Assembly (NCBI GenBank): GCA_017503015.1
Contig: JAFVTX010000015.1
Coordinates: forward strand, 1-46,000
Length of the DNA: 46,000 nucleotides
Source of the DNA: Fibrobacter sp.
Lineage (GTDB): Bacteria; Fibrobacterota; Fibrobacteria; Fibrobacterales; Fibrobacteraceae
Reading direction: 5' to 3'
How positions within the stretch are numbered: the stretch's first letter is position 1; each line of letters starts with the position of its first letter. Shown here piece after piece: positions 6,717-16,667 of the stretch. The notes under the pieces were generated by a model, which searched no databases, had not been told where the DNA came from, and saw nothing but the letters and a program-made list of their open reading frames with translations. Both the position numbers and the translations under genes were made by a program.

Positions 6717-7778
6717 CTACTTCCTTTCCGAAGCGGCTTTCCGCATAAAGGCCAGGGCCTTGCTCCGGCGGCGGGCGGTCTCCTGCAGGTTCACGGACTC
6801 GTCGTACTCGTCCACAATCTCGCGACCGAGGATTTCTTCCAGCACGTCTTCCAGGGAAACAATTCCCGCGATGGCGCCGAACTCGTCCACAACGCCCACC
6901 ATGTGGCCCCGCTGTTTCAAGAACCGGAGCAGCAACTTTTCAAGAGTCACGCTGTCGGGGATCAGCTGCAAGGGGCGCATCAGCTTGCGGAGCTTGATAT
7001 CACGCTTGCCTTCGGCCAGGTAGTTGTAGGCGTCCCGACGCAGCACGATGCCAATCCATTCGTCCTTCTTTTCACCATAAAGCGGAATCCTGGAAAAGGG
7101 CCAGTTGCCCCGTTCGTCTAGGGTTTCCCCGATGGTCTTGTCGGCCGGGAGGCTGAACACCACGTGCCTGGGCGTCATCACCTTGCGGGCTACCACGGAT
7201 TTCAGGGCCAGAATGTTCTTGATGACCGCCGCCTGATGATTGTCAATCACCTCTTCCCTGAGGCCAAGGCTCACCAGACTGTTGATATCCTCAATGCTCA
7301 CCTCTTTTTTCTCTTCGTCTTCGTGAGTCCAGTGTTTGGTGAGGGAGAGGCAGAGCCAGATGATTCCCGTCCAGCTCAAGACCTTGGTAATGTAATAGAA
7401 CGGCACCGCTACAATGGGGGCCATCACCTTGGCCTGTTTAACGCCCAGAGTCTTGGGAGTGATTTCGCCAAAAAGCAAGATGAGGATAGTGAGCGCGATG
7501 GGGAGAGCAAACTGCCCCGATTCCGGCAGGCGACGCACGGCGAGGGCCGTAGCCAGGGAAGCCCCGATGGTGTTCGCGATGGTGTTCACCACCAGCACCG
7601 AGGCAATATAACGGTCAATATTTTCTTTGACGTGAGTCAGGTACTTGGCGGTAAAACTCTTGCGGCGCTGCAGGGATTCTACCGTGCTGGGGGGCACGCT
7701 GTAAAACGACGCTTCCGTTACCGAACAGAAGGCCGAAAAGAAAAGACAGCAAAGAACGGTGATGACTATAGAGAGCAT
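6717..7778 (-). CDS. CNNM/CorC-type membrane protein with CBS domains
   Basis: This 353-residue protein starts with a DUF21 (CNNM) transmembrane domain of about 180 residues with four hydrophobic helices (LSIVITVLCCLFFSAFCSVT; FGEITPKTLGVKQA is typical). A CBS pair follows (MTPRHVVFSLPADKTIGE, then FLKQRGHMVGVVDEFGAIAG and IVSLEDVLEEILGREIVDEY). The usual CorC_HlyC C-terminal domain appears to be missing, as the protein ends about 30 residues after the CBS pair. Relatives affect Mg2+/Co2+ homeostasis, probably as transporters. It follows sppA by 3 nt and is the last gene of its operon. Confidence 0.88.
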   Translation of the reverse strand: MLSIVITVLCCLFFSAFCSVTEASFYSVPPSTVESLQRRKSFTAKYLTHVKENIDRYIASVLVVNTIANTIGASLATALAVRRLPESGQFALPIALTILILLFGEITPKTLGVKQAKVMAPIVAVPFYYITKVLSWTGIIWLCLSLTKHWTHEDEEKKEVSIEDINSLVSLGLREEVIDNHQAAVIKNILALKSVVARKVMTPRHVVFSLPADKTIGETLDERGNWPFSRIPLYGEKKDEWIGIVLRRDAYNYLAEGKRDIKLRKLMRPLQLIPDSVTLEKLLLRFLKQRGHMVGVVDEFGAIAGIVSLEDVLEEILGREIVDEYDESVNLQETARRRSKALAFMRKAASERK

Positions 7779-7781
7779 AAT

Positions 7782-10154
7782 TTACGGTTCAAAATTCAGC
7801 AGGTCGGGTTCCACGGCCCAGAACTGGGTGCGTTCTGCCTCCCTGAAAAAGTCCATGACAGCCTTAGAGCTGGGCACCGGCACCAGATAAGATTTCTCGG
7901 TGGCGAACTGTACCAGTTCCACATCGGTAGATTCCCCGATGTCGGCAAGGCGCTTGGCTTCGGCAATGGCCACGTCCAACCCGCCCAGCTTGTGAACCAG
8001 TCCCGCCTCCAAAGCCTTCCAGCCCACAAAGACCCGGCCTCCGCCGTAAGCGGTGTCGATTTTCGCCTTTTCTACGCCGGTGGCCTGGGAGACCACCCCG
8101 ACGAACCTGCCGTAGAATTCGTCCATGTAGTCCTGCAGGGCCTTCTTTTCCTCGTCGGTCCAGGGCCTGGTGAAAGTTTCGGCATCGGCGTAATCGTGGG
8201 TCTTGACGGTTTCTGCCTTGAGCCCAAGCTTTGAAAGCAAGCCGGACGCATCTACTTTGCCGCCGTAGATGCCGATGCTCCCGACAAAGGAGAAGGGTTC
8301 GGCCACAATCTCGTCGGCGCCACAGGCGATGTAATACCCGCCAGAGGCGCCCATGTTCCCGATGCTCGCCACAATAGGCAGCCCCTGCTTGTGCAGGTTC
8401 TTCAGCGCCGCCCAAATCTTGTCGGAAGCGATAGCGGAACCGCCCGGCGAAGAAATGCGAACCACCAAAGCCGACACGCCCCCGCCGCTGGCAAGTCTGT
8501 TCAATGTGGCAGACACGGACTTTTCCATAGCGCCGTCGATAGTTCCGTCAATATTCAGGAGGCCGATGCGAGCCCGGTGAGACCAGCTTTCGTTAAAGAT
8601 TTTTCGGTCCGTCGGCTTCCAGGTGACATAGCCCGCATAGGGAGCGTCCAGTCCAAAGAAGGTCTTCAAGGCGTAAGACGGCACCTGGTCTATATAAAGA
8701 ATGGAATCAATGACTCCCGCCTGCAGGGCCGCCCTGGCGCTCACCACAGGAACCTTCGCCAAAGAATCCAAAGACGCGGCGGCCTTTTCCACAGGCATCT
8801 GCTTGCGGAAAGCCATGCGGCCTGCCACGTAGGCGTTCATCATCTTCCAGAAATCGCTGTAGAGTTCAAGCCGGTTTTCGCGGGACTCCGCCGACATGGA
8901 GTCCGCAATGTAGGGTTCTACCGCCGACTTGTAGGCGCCATGCCGCAGGAACTCCACCTTCACGCCAAGCTTGTCCAGCAGGCCCTTGTAAAAAAGCGTG
9001 TTTCCGCCTACGCCACGCCAGGAGAAATGGGCCGAAGGCTCCACCACGATTCGGTCCACGGAGGAAGCCGCCAACAAAACAGAAGGCCGCACATCGTCCA
9101 TGTAGGCGATGACCTTCGCACCGCGGGCCTTCAGCTTCATGACACCGCGGTTGATTTCGTTGGAAACACCTACGTTCCCCTTGTAGCCTGAAAAGTCCAA
9201 CAGCACGATACTTGCCGACGGATCACGGAGCAGGTGCTCGAACAGGGTCCGCACCTTCATGAGGGCGATGGACTGGGGCCGTATAAAGGAGAAGGGGCTT
9301 TCCACTTCGGAAACTTCCATGTCCAAAGGCACACGGACAATCTGGGCGAACATGGTGGCGTTCGGATTCCGTGCGGAATGGTAACCCCAGGTCACACCCT
9401 TGGGCAGGTAGTCATCGTAGAATTTTACTGCCAAGTTGTTGGAACCGCCGAAGGGCATGGACATGGTGAGGGTGTATTCGTCATCGTCACCGTAAACAGG
9501 CATCTTGAAACCGTAGCGGGTGCCGTACAGTTCCAGCTCAAAAAGTAGGCGGTGTTCCTCCCAATCCTCCACATCGTAGCTCACGCTCAAGTTCCGCCCA
9601 AGCCGCAGGGTAGCGCCCGCGTTATGAACGCGGTCCATCGATTTCGGACCTGCGTACAGCAGGTTGTCGCAGGAATACCCGAGGGACAAGAACCTGAAAG
9701 GCCTGAGCATCACGCCTTGAGTGTAGGACCATTCCGTGCCTTCGAAGGCGGAGCTCCTGAAGGCCGTCAGTCGGCTGCCCCAGAAAAAGTAGCGCCGGAG
9801 AATGTCGGTGGAATACGTCAAGCTCCAGCGGGATTCATCCAGCCCCTTGTCCGCATAGCGGTACTCGAAGCCCGCGCCAAAGTGGTCCAGATTACCGCCC
9901 ACGCGGAACTGGGAAATCTCGTCGTCATACTGGTAGTCCAGCAAGGTTCCCCAGGAATCAAAAGCCGTAAGGCCGGCGGGGTTTCCGAAAACGCCGTGGG
10001 CACCTTCTAAAGACACAAAGCCGGATTCCCCCGGCAGGTAGGCGAAAGCGGGGGCGAGAAGGAACAGGCAAAGACGAAAGAACGGACCTACGGCCTTACA
10101 GACGAAAGACGAGAGATGCCGCAGGAAACAATACTTCTGGTAACCTTGTCGCAT
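7782..10154 (-). CDS. sppA: SppA-type signal peptide peptidase with beta-rich N-terminal domain
   Basis: This 790-residue protein has a signal-like N-terminus (hydrophobic to about residue 39, cut near AFAY). About 245 residues with alternating, aromatic-rich strands follow, including a GNPAGL motif common in outer-membrane barrels. From about residue 290 come two tandem SppA/ClpP-fold domains. The expected Ser-Lys dyad of 67K-type SppA is present: K409 in [11 protein letters not shown] and S604 in [15 protein letters not shown]. coli SppA degrades leftover signal peptides at the inner membrane. The extra N-terminal domain and signal suggest a periplasmic or outer-membrane-linked form here. 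AGGA precedes the ATG by about 8 nt. Confidence 0.88.
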   Translation of the reverse strand: MRQGYQKYCFLRHLSSFVCKAVGPFFRLCLFLLAPAFAYLPGESGFVSLEGAHGVFGNPAGLTAFDSWGTLLDYQYDDEISQFRVGGNLDHFGAGFEYRYADKGLDESRWSLTYSTDILRRYFFWGSRLTAFRSSAFEGTEWSYTQGVMLRPFRFLSLGYSCDNLLYAGPKSMDRVHNAGATLRLGRNLSVSYDVEDWEEHRLLFELELYGTRYGFKMPVYGDDDEYTLTMSMPFGGSNNLAVKFYDDYLPKGVTWGYHSARNPNATMFAQIVRVPLDMEVSEVESPFSFIRPQSIALMKVRTLFEHLLRDPSASIVLLDFSGYKGNVGVSNEINRGVMKLKARGAKVIAYMDDVRPSVLLAASSVDRIVVEPSAHFSWRGVGGNTLFYKGLLDKLGVKVEFLRHGAYKSAVEPYIADSMSAESRENRLELYSDFWKMMNAYVAGRMAFRKQMPVEKAAASLDSLAKVPVVSARAALQAGVIDSILYIDQVPSYALKTFFGLDAPYAGYVTWKPTDRKIFNESWSHRARIGLLNIDGTIDGAMEKSVSATLNRLASGGGVSALVVRISSPGGSAIASDKIWAALKNLHKQGLPIVASIGNMGASGGYYIACGADEIVAEPFSFVGSIGIYGGKVDASGLLSKLGLKAETVKTHDYADAETFTRPWTDEEKKALQDYMDEFYGRFVGVVSQATGVEKAKIDTAYGGGRVFVGWKALEAGLVHKLGGLDVAIAEAKRLADIGESTDVELVQFATEKSYLVPVPSSKAVMDFFREAERTQFWAVEPDLLNFEP

Positions 10155-10172
10155 TCGTGACCGTCCTGTGGT

Positions 10173-11009
10173 TTACGGGAATTCTGCCCTTAAATATAGT
10201 TCCACCTTGTGGCCCGTCTCAAAGCCGAACAGGTTCCCGCGATTCATTTCATAGGCCATGCCTATGCCGAAGGGGAACGGGAACCAGCCCACATAGCGGG
10301 CGATATCACCCCGCATCCTGAATCCACGGTACAGGTCGTCCATCTTCTGATAGTCTTTTGCCAGATTGTGGTTTTCCGATTCCTGGATACGCCAGCGGAA
10401 AAGGAACACGTAACCCACTTGCCAACCCGTGCGGGAGTACTTATCCCAGAAGACGTTCCAGACAAAGGAGGTTTTCGCCCCCAGTTCGTCACCGGGTTGG
10501 TAGTTCCTGTCTTCGATGAAAGAGTAATACTGCCCCGAAAGTCCCAAAAGCATGTTCGGGCTAAAACGGTACACGCCCATGGGCTCGATTCCCAAGCGTT
10601 CAAAACGTTCCACCCGGCTTCCGTCACCAGGCTTAAAGCGCCAGCTCACATTCAGGCCGAAATACTGTATCGGGAAAAACTTCATTCCCACAAAAGATTC
10701 ATTTAAACCGTTCACCTGCAGGTTCACCATTTCATGAATCTGATCGTGAAGCATTGTTTGCCACTCGTAGCTGACAAATCGATACGACATATCGGTGTAA
10801 AAACTCAGGCAGTTACAAGGAGCCACCTCTACAGACCATTTCAGGTCCGCACTGTAAACGTCGTCCCGAAGCTCGCCAACACCGCCTACCATAATGGCAT
10901 TCTGGGGTGGCAAAACTGGCTTTAGTGGTTCTGTTGCAAAAACGGAAACAATGAACGTTACAATAAAAAACGGAACGAGCCGCAGGGTATGCCCTGCAGC
11001 CCGCAGCAT
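10173..11009 (-). CDS. Predicted outer-membrane or periplasmic beta-rich protein
   Basis: Start ATG at 11009 (MLRAAGHTLRLVPFFIVTFI) is chosen because earlier in-frame starts would run into the kinase gene, which stops at 11020. The 278-residue product has a signal peptide cut near VFATEP, then many amphipathic strands rich in Tyr/Phe/Trp and a final aromatic segment KVELYLRAEF, typical of outer-membrane barrels. No family is recognised. It sits 9 nt after the Wzc-like kinase and 18 nt before sppA, so a role in polysaccharide export or envelope structure is possible but unproven. Confidence 0.65.
   Translation of the reverse strand: MLRAAGHTLRLVPFFIVTFIVSVFATEPLKPVLPPQNAIMVGGVGELRDDVYSADLKWSVEVAPCNCLSFYTDMSYRFVSYEWQTMLHDQIHEMVNLQVNGLNESFVGMKFFPIQYFGLNVSWRFKPGDGSRVERFERLGIEPMGVYRFSPNMLLGLSGQYYSFIEDRNYQPGDELGAKTSFVWNVFWDKYSRTGWQVGYVFLFRWRIQESENHNLAKDYQKMDDLYRGFRMRGDIARYVGWFPFPFGIGMAYEMNRGNLFGFETGHKVELYLRAEFP
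10193..10222 (-). promoter_or_regulatory. Possible internal promoter for sppA
   Basis: Minus strand TTGAGA (10222-10217), an 18-nt spacer and TATATT (10198-10193), 38 nt before the sppA ATG and inside the end of the upstream gene. It could let sppA and the CNNM gene be transcribed apart from the kinase gene. Confidence 0.4.
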
Positions 11010-11019
11010 TACAAGCAAA

Positions 11020-13113
11020 TTAGTATTTTCCGTACTTGTAGCCGTATCCATCCTGGCTGCCATGTTCGTACTTGTTGATGACAATAGAGGCATGGGCGTT
11101 GGGATTGCCCTTGAGAATCTGGCTCATACCATCCTGAATAGCTTCAATGGAATGCTTGTCATATTCAATAACCATCACAACTTGGGCAGCCACACGGCAA
11201 GCAAGGGCAGCATCCGTCACCAACATGATAGGCGGAGTATCGATGATAATCAAGTCGTACTGCGTCTTGAATTGTGCAATCAGTTCTGCATAATGCTTGG
11301 AACCAAGCAATTCCGCCGGATTTGTCGGAACGTTTCCACAGGGCAGCACAAACAGGTTTTCCACTTCGGTAGAGGAGATGACTTCTTCGGGTTGGACCTC
11401 CCGCAGCAGCACTTGGGAGAATCCCTTGCCGCGCTTGATACCGAATTCCTTATGCAGGCGTCCCTTACGCAGGTCTGCATCTATAAGCAGCACCTTCTTT
11501 CCAAGACCCGCATACAGGGCAGCAAGGTTCACAGAGATAAAGCTCTTACCCACCCCAGGAATAAGACCACTTACGCCGATAACCGGCTGATCCGATTCCA
11601 TCATAGAGAACTCTAGAGAAGAACGCAGAGCGCGCAGGGATTCCACGGCCACGTCGTCGGGTTCCACAACGGCAAGCGGGCGTGTGCCCTTTGTACCCTT
11701 GGGGTTACCCTTGGGCACCTTGGCATAGACAGTAAAGCCCGTTTCCTTTTCGATAAAGGTGGCACTCTTGACACCGCCGCTAAGCTTATCCTTGAGCGAG
11801 ACGATAGCCAAGCTGAGCAACAGACCTAAGAACAGGAAAATGCCGAGGATAATCTTTTTTCTCGGCTTTATCGGCTTCGTGGTCTGTTCTGCAAAGTCCA
11901 CAATACGCACGGAACCCACTTCGCCGGCAGAAACAAGTCGCAACTGCTGCACACTGTTCAGCATATTGGTGTAGAGCACCTTGTTCAATTCCACTTCGCT
12001 AGTCAGCTTCAGCACTTCTTGTTGGGTCTCCGGCAAATCCTTCACATCCCTTGACGTTGCAGCCAATTCGCGACGTATCGCACGTTCCTGATCTTCAAGA
12101 GTCTTAACCGTGGGGTGTTCCGCATGAAACAAGCGAATGGCTTCTTGCTTTTTCTGTTGAATTTCCAAAATCTTCTGTTCCAACTGCATGCGCTTTTGGA
12201 GCACAATCTGGGTCTCGGCGGCCACGTCCACGGACCCCACCCTGTTTTGGTAGGCATTCATGTTCATCAGCGAAGAATCCAACCTGGCCTTCAAGTCCGG
12301 TAGCTGCTTTTCCAGGAACTCCAATGTCTGCTGGGCCTCGGCATTGCGTTCCTCCACGTTCTGCCGCAAATAAGAGGTCGCCACCTCGTTCAGCACATCC
12401 ACAGCACGGTCCGGGTAGACATCTTGGTAGGAGAATTCCAATATGCCGGTACGCTTGCCCTTCTCTGCCACCTCGAAGTTTTTACGGAAGGCCTCAACCG
12501 CATCCAAGTACGTCATCTTGCCTACAGAAAAGCGCTGCCCCTTCCTGGCTTCCATCCGGTAGATTCCAAAGGAGGCCGTATCACCTGCATAGGGGAAGTG
12601 GTAAGTCTGTCCAACAACGCCGTTCAAAACACGCTTGTCGTCGTGGTCGTACAAAACAAAGTTCACCGAATCCGACGCCTTGGCCGTCCAGGGCTTTTCC
12701 CTGTCATCTAGGGGAACACCTTCCCAGGGAACCTCAAAATTCATCAATTCCATACGGCCTTCCCGATGGAAGAGCCTATCCCATTTCCCCTTCGGGATAG
12801 CGTAGAACTGCAGGCGCTTTGACTCCACAGTAGTTCCAAGCACCTTGCGGCTCTTAATCAGTTCTATTTCTGTTTCAGCAGGGCTTGTGGTGGTGAACAT
12901 GGCCGCCATATCTCCCATCATGGCGCTTCCCTTGCTGTTCTTGCTTTCTATCTGCAACAAGGCATCCACCTGATATACTGGTCGAATCCACATTGCAACA
13001 AAGACTCCCACCGCAGCAGCAAAAAGCATGCACGGCAGTACGATGAACCAATTTTTCATCAGGTTCTGCAGCAGTTCAAAAAGATCCGTTTCTTCTTTCT
13101 TTTTAGATGCCAT
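11020..13113 (-). CDS. wzc: Wzc-like chain-length regulator and tyrosine autokinase
   Basis: Start ATG at 13113 (MASKKKEETDLFELLQNLMK) follows GGGGAA; an earlier in-frame start at 13200 lacks a ribosome site. The 697-residue protein has a Wzz domain with a first membrane helix (about residues 20-42), a long periplasmic coiled coil (about 250-375), a second helix (about 420-440) and a cytoplasmic BY-kinase domain. Walker A is GVSGLIPGVGKS (about 513-524), Walker A' is VLLIDADLRKG, and Walker B is LIIIDTPPIM. The tail is Tyr-rich (DGYGYKYGKY), the autophosphorylation cluster. Such proteins control capsule or exopolysaccharide polymerisation and export. It diverges from the polysaccharide locus starting at 13191. 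Confidence 0.95.
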   Translation of the reverse strand: MASKKKEETDLFELLQNLMKNWFIVLPCMLFAAAVGVFVAMWIRPVYQVDALLQIESKNSKGSAMMGDMAAMFTTTSPAETEIELIKSRKVLGTTVESKRLQFYAIPKGKWDRLFHREGRMELMNFEVPWEGVPLDDREKPWTAKASDSVNFVLYDHDDKRVLNGVVGQTYHFPYAGDTASFGIYRMEARKGQRFSVGKMTYLDAVEAFRKNFEVAEKGKRTGILEFSYQDVYPDRAVDVLNEVATSYLRQNVEERNAEAQQTLEFLEKQLPDLKARLDSSLMNMNAYQNRVGSVDVAAETQIVLQKRMQLEQKILEIQQKKQEAIRLFHAEHPTVKTLEDQERAIRRELAATSRDVKDLPETQQEVLKLTSEVELNKVLYTNMLNSVQQLRLVSAGEVGSVRIVDFAEQTTKPIKPRKKIILGIFLFLGLLLSLAIVSLKDKLSGGVKSATFIEKETGFTVYAKVPKGNPKGTKGTRPLAVVEPDDVAVESLRALRSSLEFSMMESDQPVIGVSGLIPGVGKSFISVNLAALYAGLGKKVLLIDADLRKGRLHKEFGIKRGKGFSQVLLREVQPEEVISSTEVENLFVLPCGNVPTNPAELLGSKHYAELIAQFKTQYDLIIIDTPPIMLVTDAALACRVAAQVVMVIEYDKHSIEAIQDGMSQILKGNPNAHASIVINKYEHGSQDGYGYKYGKY

Positions 13114-13190
13114 AAAGGTTCCCCATACAAACAGGGAATAAAATAGAAAAAAAACTCCAGATTTATTAAATTTACTGCGAATTATCCACG

Positions 13191-14459
13191 ATGGCAGCAC
13201 ATTTCCACAGTCCCATCTTCAAATCACCCCCGGTTCGTTTCTGCATCGGAGTCCTTGTCGCGCTTTGCGGCATTTGCATGGCATGCTGCGGATGCGTGTG
13301 GAACGATACCGAGGACGCCCCCAACCACCTATCGCTAGACGATTCCGAATACCCGTACGCCGGTATCCCCAGATTAGTTATTGAAACCGAAAATTTCAGC
13401 CAAATCCGCAACAAGACAAGCAAAATTCCATCACAGTTACAAATTTGGGAAGAAAAGCAGCCTAGTAGCGAAGTTATAGAACTAAGCGTCAATGGCCGCG
13501 GTAATTCAAGTTTCACTATGGCAAAACACGGGATTAGGCTACGGTTAGTCCAAAAGCAAGCCCTTTTCGGAATGCCTAAAGACAAGGACTGGGTCCTGGT
13601 GGCAAACCAGCGCGACAAAAGCCTATTGCGAAATTTCATTACCTATCAACTAGCACAAATCCTGCAAGATAACTATTCTCCAAGATGCCACTTTGTAGAA
13701 GTATTCTTGAACCGGCAATACATGGGAGTCTACCTGCTTGTAGAATACCCTAAAATTTCAAAATATCGAATAAACATCGCCGAGAACGATTCCAGTTTCT
13801 TCTTTGAGAAAACAAAAGAGTGCGACCCAGACGACGTTTTTTTCAAAAGTCGACTTGGCCACACTTTTGTTATCCGGCAACCCAAGAACGCCTCACCAAA
13901 GTCGATTGCCCTATTAAAAGCGCATATTGACAAACTCGAACAGAAACTCGAAATGAACGATATCAACCTAGGAGAATGGGTTAATGTCAACGATTTTATC
14001 AGGTATTACTGGATTCAAGAATTTTCAAAAAATATGGACGGGGCATTCGGCCGCAGCATATTCATCACATGGCAACCAGGGAACTTGATTGAAATGGGAC
14101 CCGTGTGGGACTTTGATCTAGCATACGGCATCGGAAATACGAAAATCATGAGTTCTAGCGACTGGTATGTCCGCTACCAAGGATGGTACAAGTATCTATT
14201 CCAAAACGAGTACATAAAAGAACTCGCAAGACAATATTGGAAAGAGCATCGGCAGCAGTTTATGGCTCTGGCCGACTCCATAGAATCAGCATCTAAAATT
14301 CTCACTTCTGCGGCTCGCAACAACTTTAAACGTTGGCCCGTGTTGGAAAAAGATGATTACTGGCCCTTTGTAGATTCTTACAAAAACTACGAAGAAGCCG
14401 TCAACACCCTTAAAGAATGGACCCAAAAACGCGTCCGGTGGATTGACGAACACCTATAA
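13191..14459 (+). CDS. CotH-family kinase, lipoprotein form
   Basis: This 422-residue protein has a hydrophobic N-terminus with a possible lipobox (ACCGC near residue 34). The CotH motifs follow: VNGRGNSSF, KDWVLVANQRDKSLLRN, a segment FVEVFLNRQYMGVYLLVE, and GPVWDFDLAYG with the Asp pair expected for metal and ATP binding. CotH proteins are atypical kinases that phosphorylate secreted proteins (known for Bacillus spore coat). Here the enzyme would act at the cell surface. It is the first plus-strand gene of the polysaccharide locus, 77 bp from the divergent wzc start. I see no clear ribosome site before the ATG, so the start is uncertain by a few codons. Confidence 0.85.
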   Translation: MAAHFHSPIFKSPPVRFCIGVLVALCGICMACCGCVWNDTEDAPNHLSLDDSEYPYAGIPRLVIETENFSQIRNKTSKIPSQLQIWEEKQPSSEVIELSVNGRGNSSFTMAKHGIRLRLVQKQALFGMPKDKDWVLVANQRDKSLLRNFITYQLAQILQDNYSPRCHFVEVFLNRQYMGVYLLVEYPKISKYRINIAENDSSFFFEKTKECDPDDVFFKSRLGHTFVIRQPKNASPKSIALLKAHIDKLEQKLEMNDINLGEWVNVNDFIRYYWIQEFSKNMDGAFGRSIFITWQPGNLIEMGPVWDFDLAYGIGNTKIMSSSDWYVRYQGWYKYLFQNEYIKELARQYWKEHRQQFMALADSIESASKILTSAARNNFKRWPVLEKDDYWPFVDSYKNYEEAVNTLKEWTQKRVRWIDEHL

Positions 14460-14492
14460 TTTCTTATGTTTACAGTAAAACTGGAATAAAAG

Positions 14493-15263
14493 ATGGTAAA
14501 GGGATCTGTAAAACTCTTAAATACGCGGATAGACAACCTTACTGTCAAAGAGTTGCTCGAGCAGTTAAACAAAGGGGTCCTTGTCACCCCCAATGTCGAC
14601 ATCATCATGAAACACCAGCGGGACAGGGAATTCCACGAGATGGCGGATCAGGCCGAATTTTCCGTCTGTGATAGTAAGGTTGTGAAACTCTCTGCAAAGT
14701 TGCTAGGACTCTCTCTAAAGGAAGCCATTCCGGGCTCAAGTTTTTTCCCTCAATACTGCGATTACCACGCCAAGGACGAAAATATCAAGATTTTTCTCCT
14801 TGGCGCAAAAGAAGGCGTCGGACTCAAGGCTCAAGAGAGAATCAATAAAAGAATTGGCCGCAAAATTATCGTAGGAGCCTATTCTCCACCGTTTGGTTTT
14901 GAAAAAGACGATGCAGAATGCGAGCACATTCTTAACGTCATCAAGGAATCCTCTGCGAACGTGGTACTTGTGGGGCTTGGCGAGCCCAAACAAACCAAGT
15001 GGATTTACAAATACAAAGACAGGCTACCAGGCATAAACGTGTTCATGGCGCTGGGTGCAACTATCGACTTTGAAGCCGGCAACATCAAGCGTGCCCCCGT
15101 CATCTTCCAAAAAATGGCACTTGAATGGCTTTACCGCCTCATCCAAGAACCCAAGCGCCTGTGGCGACGCTATTTCTTGGAAGACCTTCCGTTCTTTTGG
15201 TTGTTTTTCAAGCAGGTATTAGGCCTTTATCGGGACCCCTGGGGTAAAGAGGAAAAGGGATAG
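14493..15263 (+). CDS. WecG/TagA/CpsF-family glycosyltransferase (GT26)
   Basis: This 256-residue protein matches the GT26 family. It has TPNVDIIMKHQRDREFHEMA near the N-terminus with the catalytic Asp of the family, FLLGAKEGVGLKAQERI, the G-x-P patch VVLVGLGEPKQTKWIY, and GALGAT-like FMALGATIDFEAGNIKRAP. The C-terminus is basic and aromatic (EWLYRLIQEPKRLWRRY), used for membrane attachment in relatives. These enzymes add a sugar such as ManNAc or ManNAcA to a polyprenyl-linked intermediate early in glycan assembly. GGAAT precedes the ATG. Confidence 0.9.
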   Translation: MVKGSVKLLNTRIDNLTVKELLEQLNKGVLVTPNVDIIMKHQRDREFHEMADQAEFSVCDSKVVKLSAKLLGLSLKEAIPGSSFFPQYCDYHAKDENIKIFLLGAKEGVGLKAQERINKRIGRKIIVGAYSPPFGFEKDDAECEHILNVIKESSANVVLVGLGEPKQTKWIYKYKDRLPGINVFMALGATIDFEAGNIKRAPVIFQKMALEWLYRLIQEPKRLWRRYFLEDLPFFWLFFKQVLGLYRDPWGKEEKG

Positions 15264-15343
15264 CCGTTCATTGCGATACTCTGTCCAACACCCCAACACC
15301 CCAAAAAACTATATTTAGAGCACCAAGACAATGGAGTTTCTTC

Positions 15344-16654
15344 GTGGCTAAAATTGTATACCTAGGAATGATCGGGGATATCATGCACCCGGGCCTCATC
15401 AACATTATCAATGAAGGTGCCAAGTACGGTGACGTGATGATTGGACTTTTCACCGACAAGGCGATTGCGACCCATAAGCGTCTGCCTTACCTGAACTACG
15501 AGCAGCGCAAGAACGTGATTGAGAACATCCGCGGGGTCTCTAAGGTGGTTCCGCAGGATGAATGGAGTTACGTAGAAAATCTGAAGAAATACAAGCCCGA
15601 CTACATTATCCACGGCGATGACTGGCTTTACGGGCCGGACAAGTTCATCCGCGACGAAGTCTTCAAGGTGATGGAAGCCCAGGGCGGGAAGGTCATCGAG
15701 ATCCCGTACACCAAGGGGATCACCTCCGCCGGTCTCAAGAAGGAAATGGACTCCCTCGGAACGACCCCACAGGCGAGGCTTTCTTCATTACGTCGCCTGA
15801 TCGCGGCAAAGCCCATTGTCCGCATACTGGAATCGCACAACGGCCTTACGGGCCTCATCGCGGAACACACCAGCGTGGAGATAAACGGCTGCGTCCGCGA
15901 GTTTGACGGTATGTGGTCCTCATCCCTTACCGACTCCACCAGCAAGGGCAAGCCGGATATCGAGGCGGTGGACCTCACGACCCGCCTGCACGACCTGAAC
16001 GACACCCTTGAGGTCACGACCAAGCCAATCATCTTCGACGGCGACACGGGCGGAAAGGTGGAACACTTCGGCTTCACGGTGCGCACGCTCGAACGCCTCG
16101 GCATTTCCGCGGTGATCATCGAGGACAAGGTGGGCCTCAAGCAGAACTCGCTCTTCGGAACCGACGCCATCCAGACGCAGGACACCATCGAAGGGTTCTG
16201 CACCAAGATCCGTGCGGGCAAGGAAGCGCAGGTCACCGAGGACTTCATGGTGATTTCCCGCTGCGAATCCCTTATTGCGGGCAAGTCCGTGGACGACGCC
16301 CTGGAACGCTGCCACGCCTACGTGTCGGCGGGCACCGACGGCATCATGATCCACTCCAAGGACAAGAGCGGCGAGGACATCAAGGAATTCTGCAGGCGCT
16401 TCCGCGAGAAGGATGCTCACACTCCGATTGTCGCCGTGCCTACAACCTACAACCAGTTCACCGAAGAGGAACTGGCGACCTGGGGCATCAACATCGTCAT
16501 CTATGCAAACCACATGCTGCGTTCTGCATACCCTGCTATGGTGAAGTGCGCTGAATCTATCTTGACGCATAGCCGTAGCCTGGAAGCCTCCAACGACTAC
16601 TGCATGCCCATCAAGCAGATTCTGAACCTCATTCCCGGAACGATGAAGAAGTAA
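15344..16654 (+). CDS. pepM: Phosphoenolpyruvate mutase fused to a nucleotidyltransferase-like domain
   Basis: Start is GTG at 15344; GGAG lies 9 nt before it, and an ATG at 15331 is out of frame. The 436-residue protein has an N-terminal cytidylyltransferase-like domain (about 1-130; GDIMHPGLINII, LPYLNYEQRKNVIENI) and a C-terminal PEP mutase domain (about 145-430). The mutase motif EDKVGLKQNS (260-269) and the metal-binding FDGDTGG (231-237) are intact, as is MWSSSLTDSTSKGKPDIE. It makes the C-P bond, converting PEP to phosphonopyruvate, the first step of nearly all phosphonate synthesis. In the N-domain the usual HxGH motif reads HPGL, so nucleotidyl transfer may be altered. It is followed 13 nt later by the decarboxylase. 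Confidence 0.95.
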   Translation: MAKIVYLGMIGDIMHPGLINIINEGAKYGDVMIGLFTDKAIATHKRLPYLNYEQRKNVIENIRGVSKVVPQDEWSYVENLKKYKPDYIIHGDDWLYGPDKFIRDEVFKVMEAQGGKVIEIPYTKGITSAGLKKEMDSLGTTPQARLSSLRRLIAAKPIVRILESHNGLTGLIAEHTSVEINGCVREFDGMWSSSLTDSTSKGKPDIEAVDLTTRLHDLNDTLEVTTKPIIFDGDTGGKVEHFGFTVRTLERLGISAVIIEDKVGLKQNSLFGTDAIQTQDTIEGFCTKIRAGKEAQVTEDFMVISRCESLIAGKSVDDALERCHAYVSAGTDGIMIHSKDKSGEDIKEFCRRFREKDAHTPIVAVPTTYNQFTEEELATWGINIVIYANHMLRSAYPAMVKCAESILTHSRSLEASNDYCMPIKQILNLIPGTMKK

Positions 16655-16667
16655 CGGTATTCTATCT

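Noticed and set aside
7164-8234. A 356-codon open frame on the plus strand
   Set aside because: It is antisense to the CNNM-type and sppA genes and has no recognisable domain.
13114-13200. An earlier start for the Wzc-like kinase at 13200
   Set aside because: It would add a 29-residue segment overlapping the divergent CotH gene and lacks a ribosome site, while ATG 13113 has GGGGAA just upstream.
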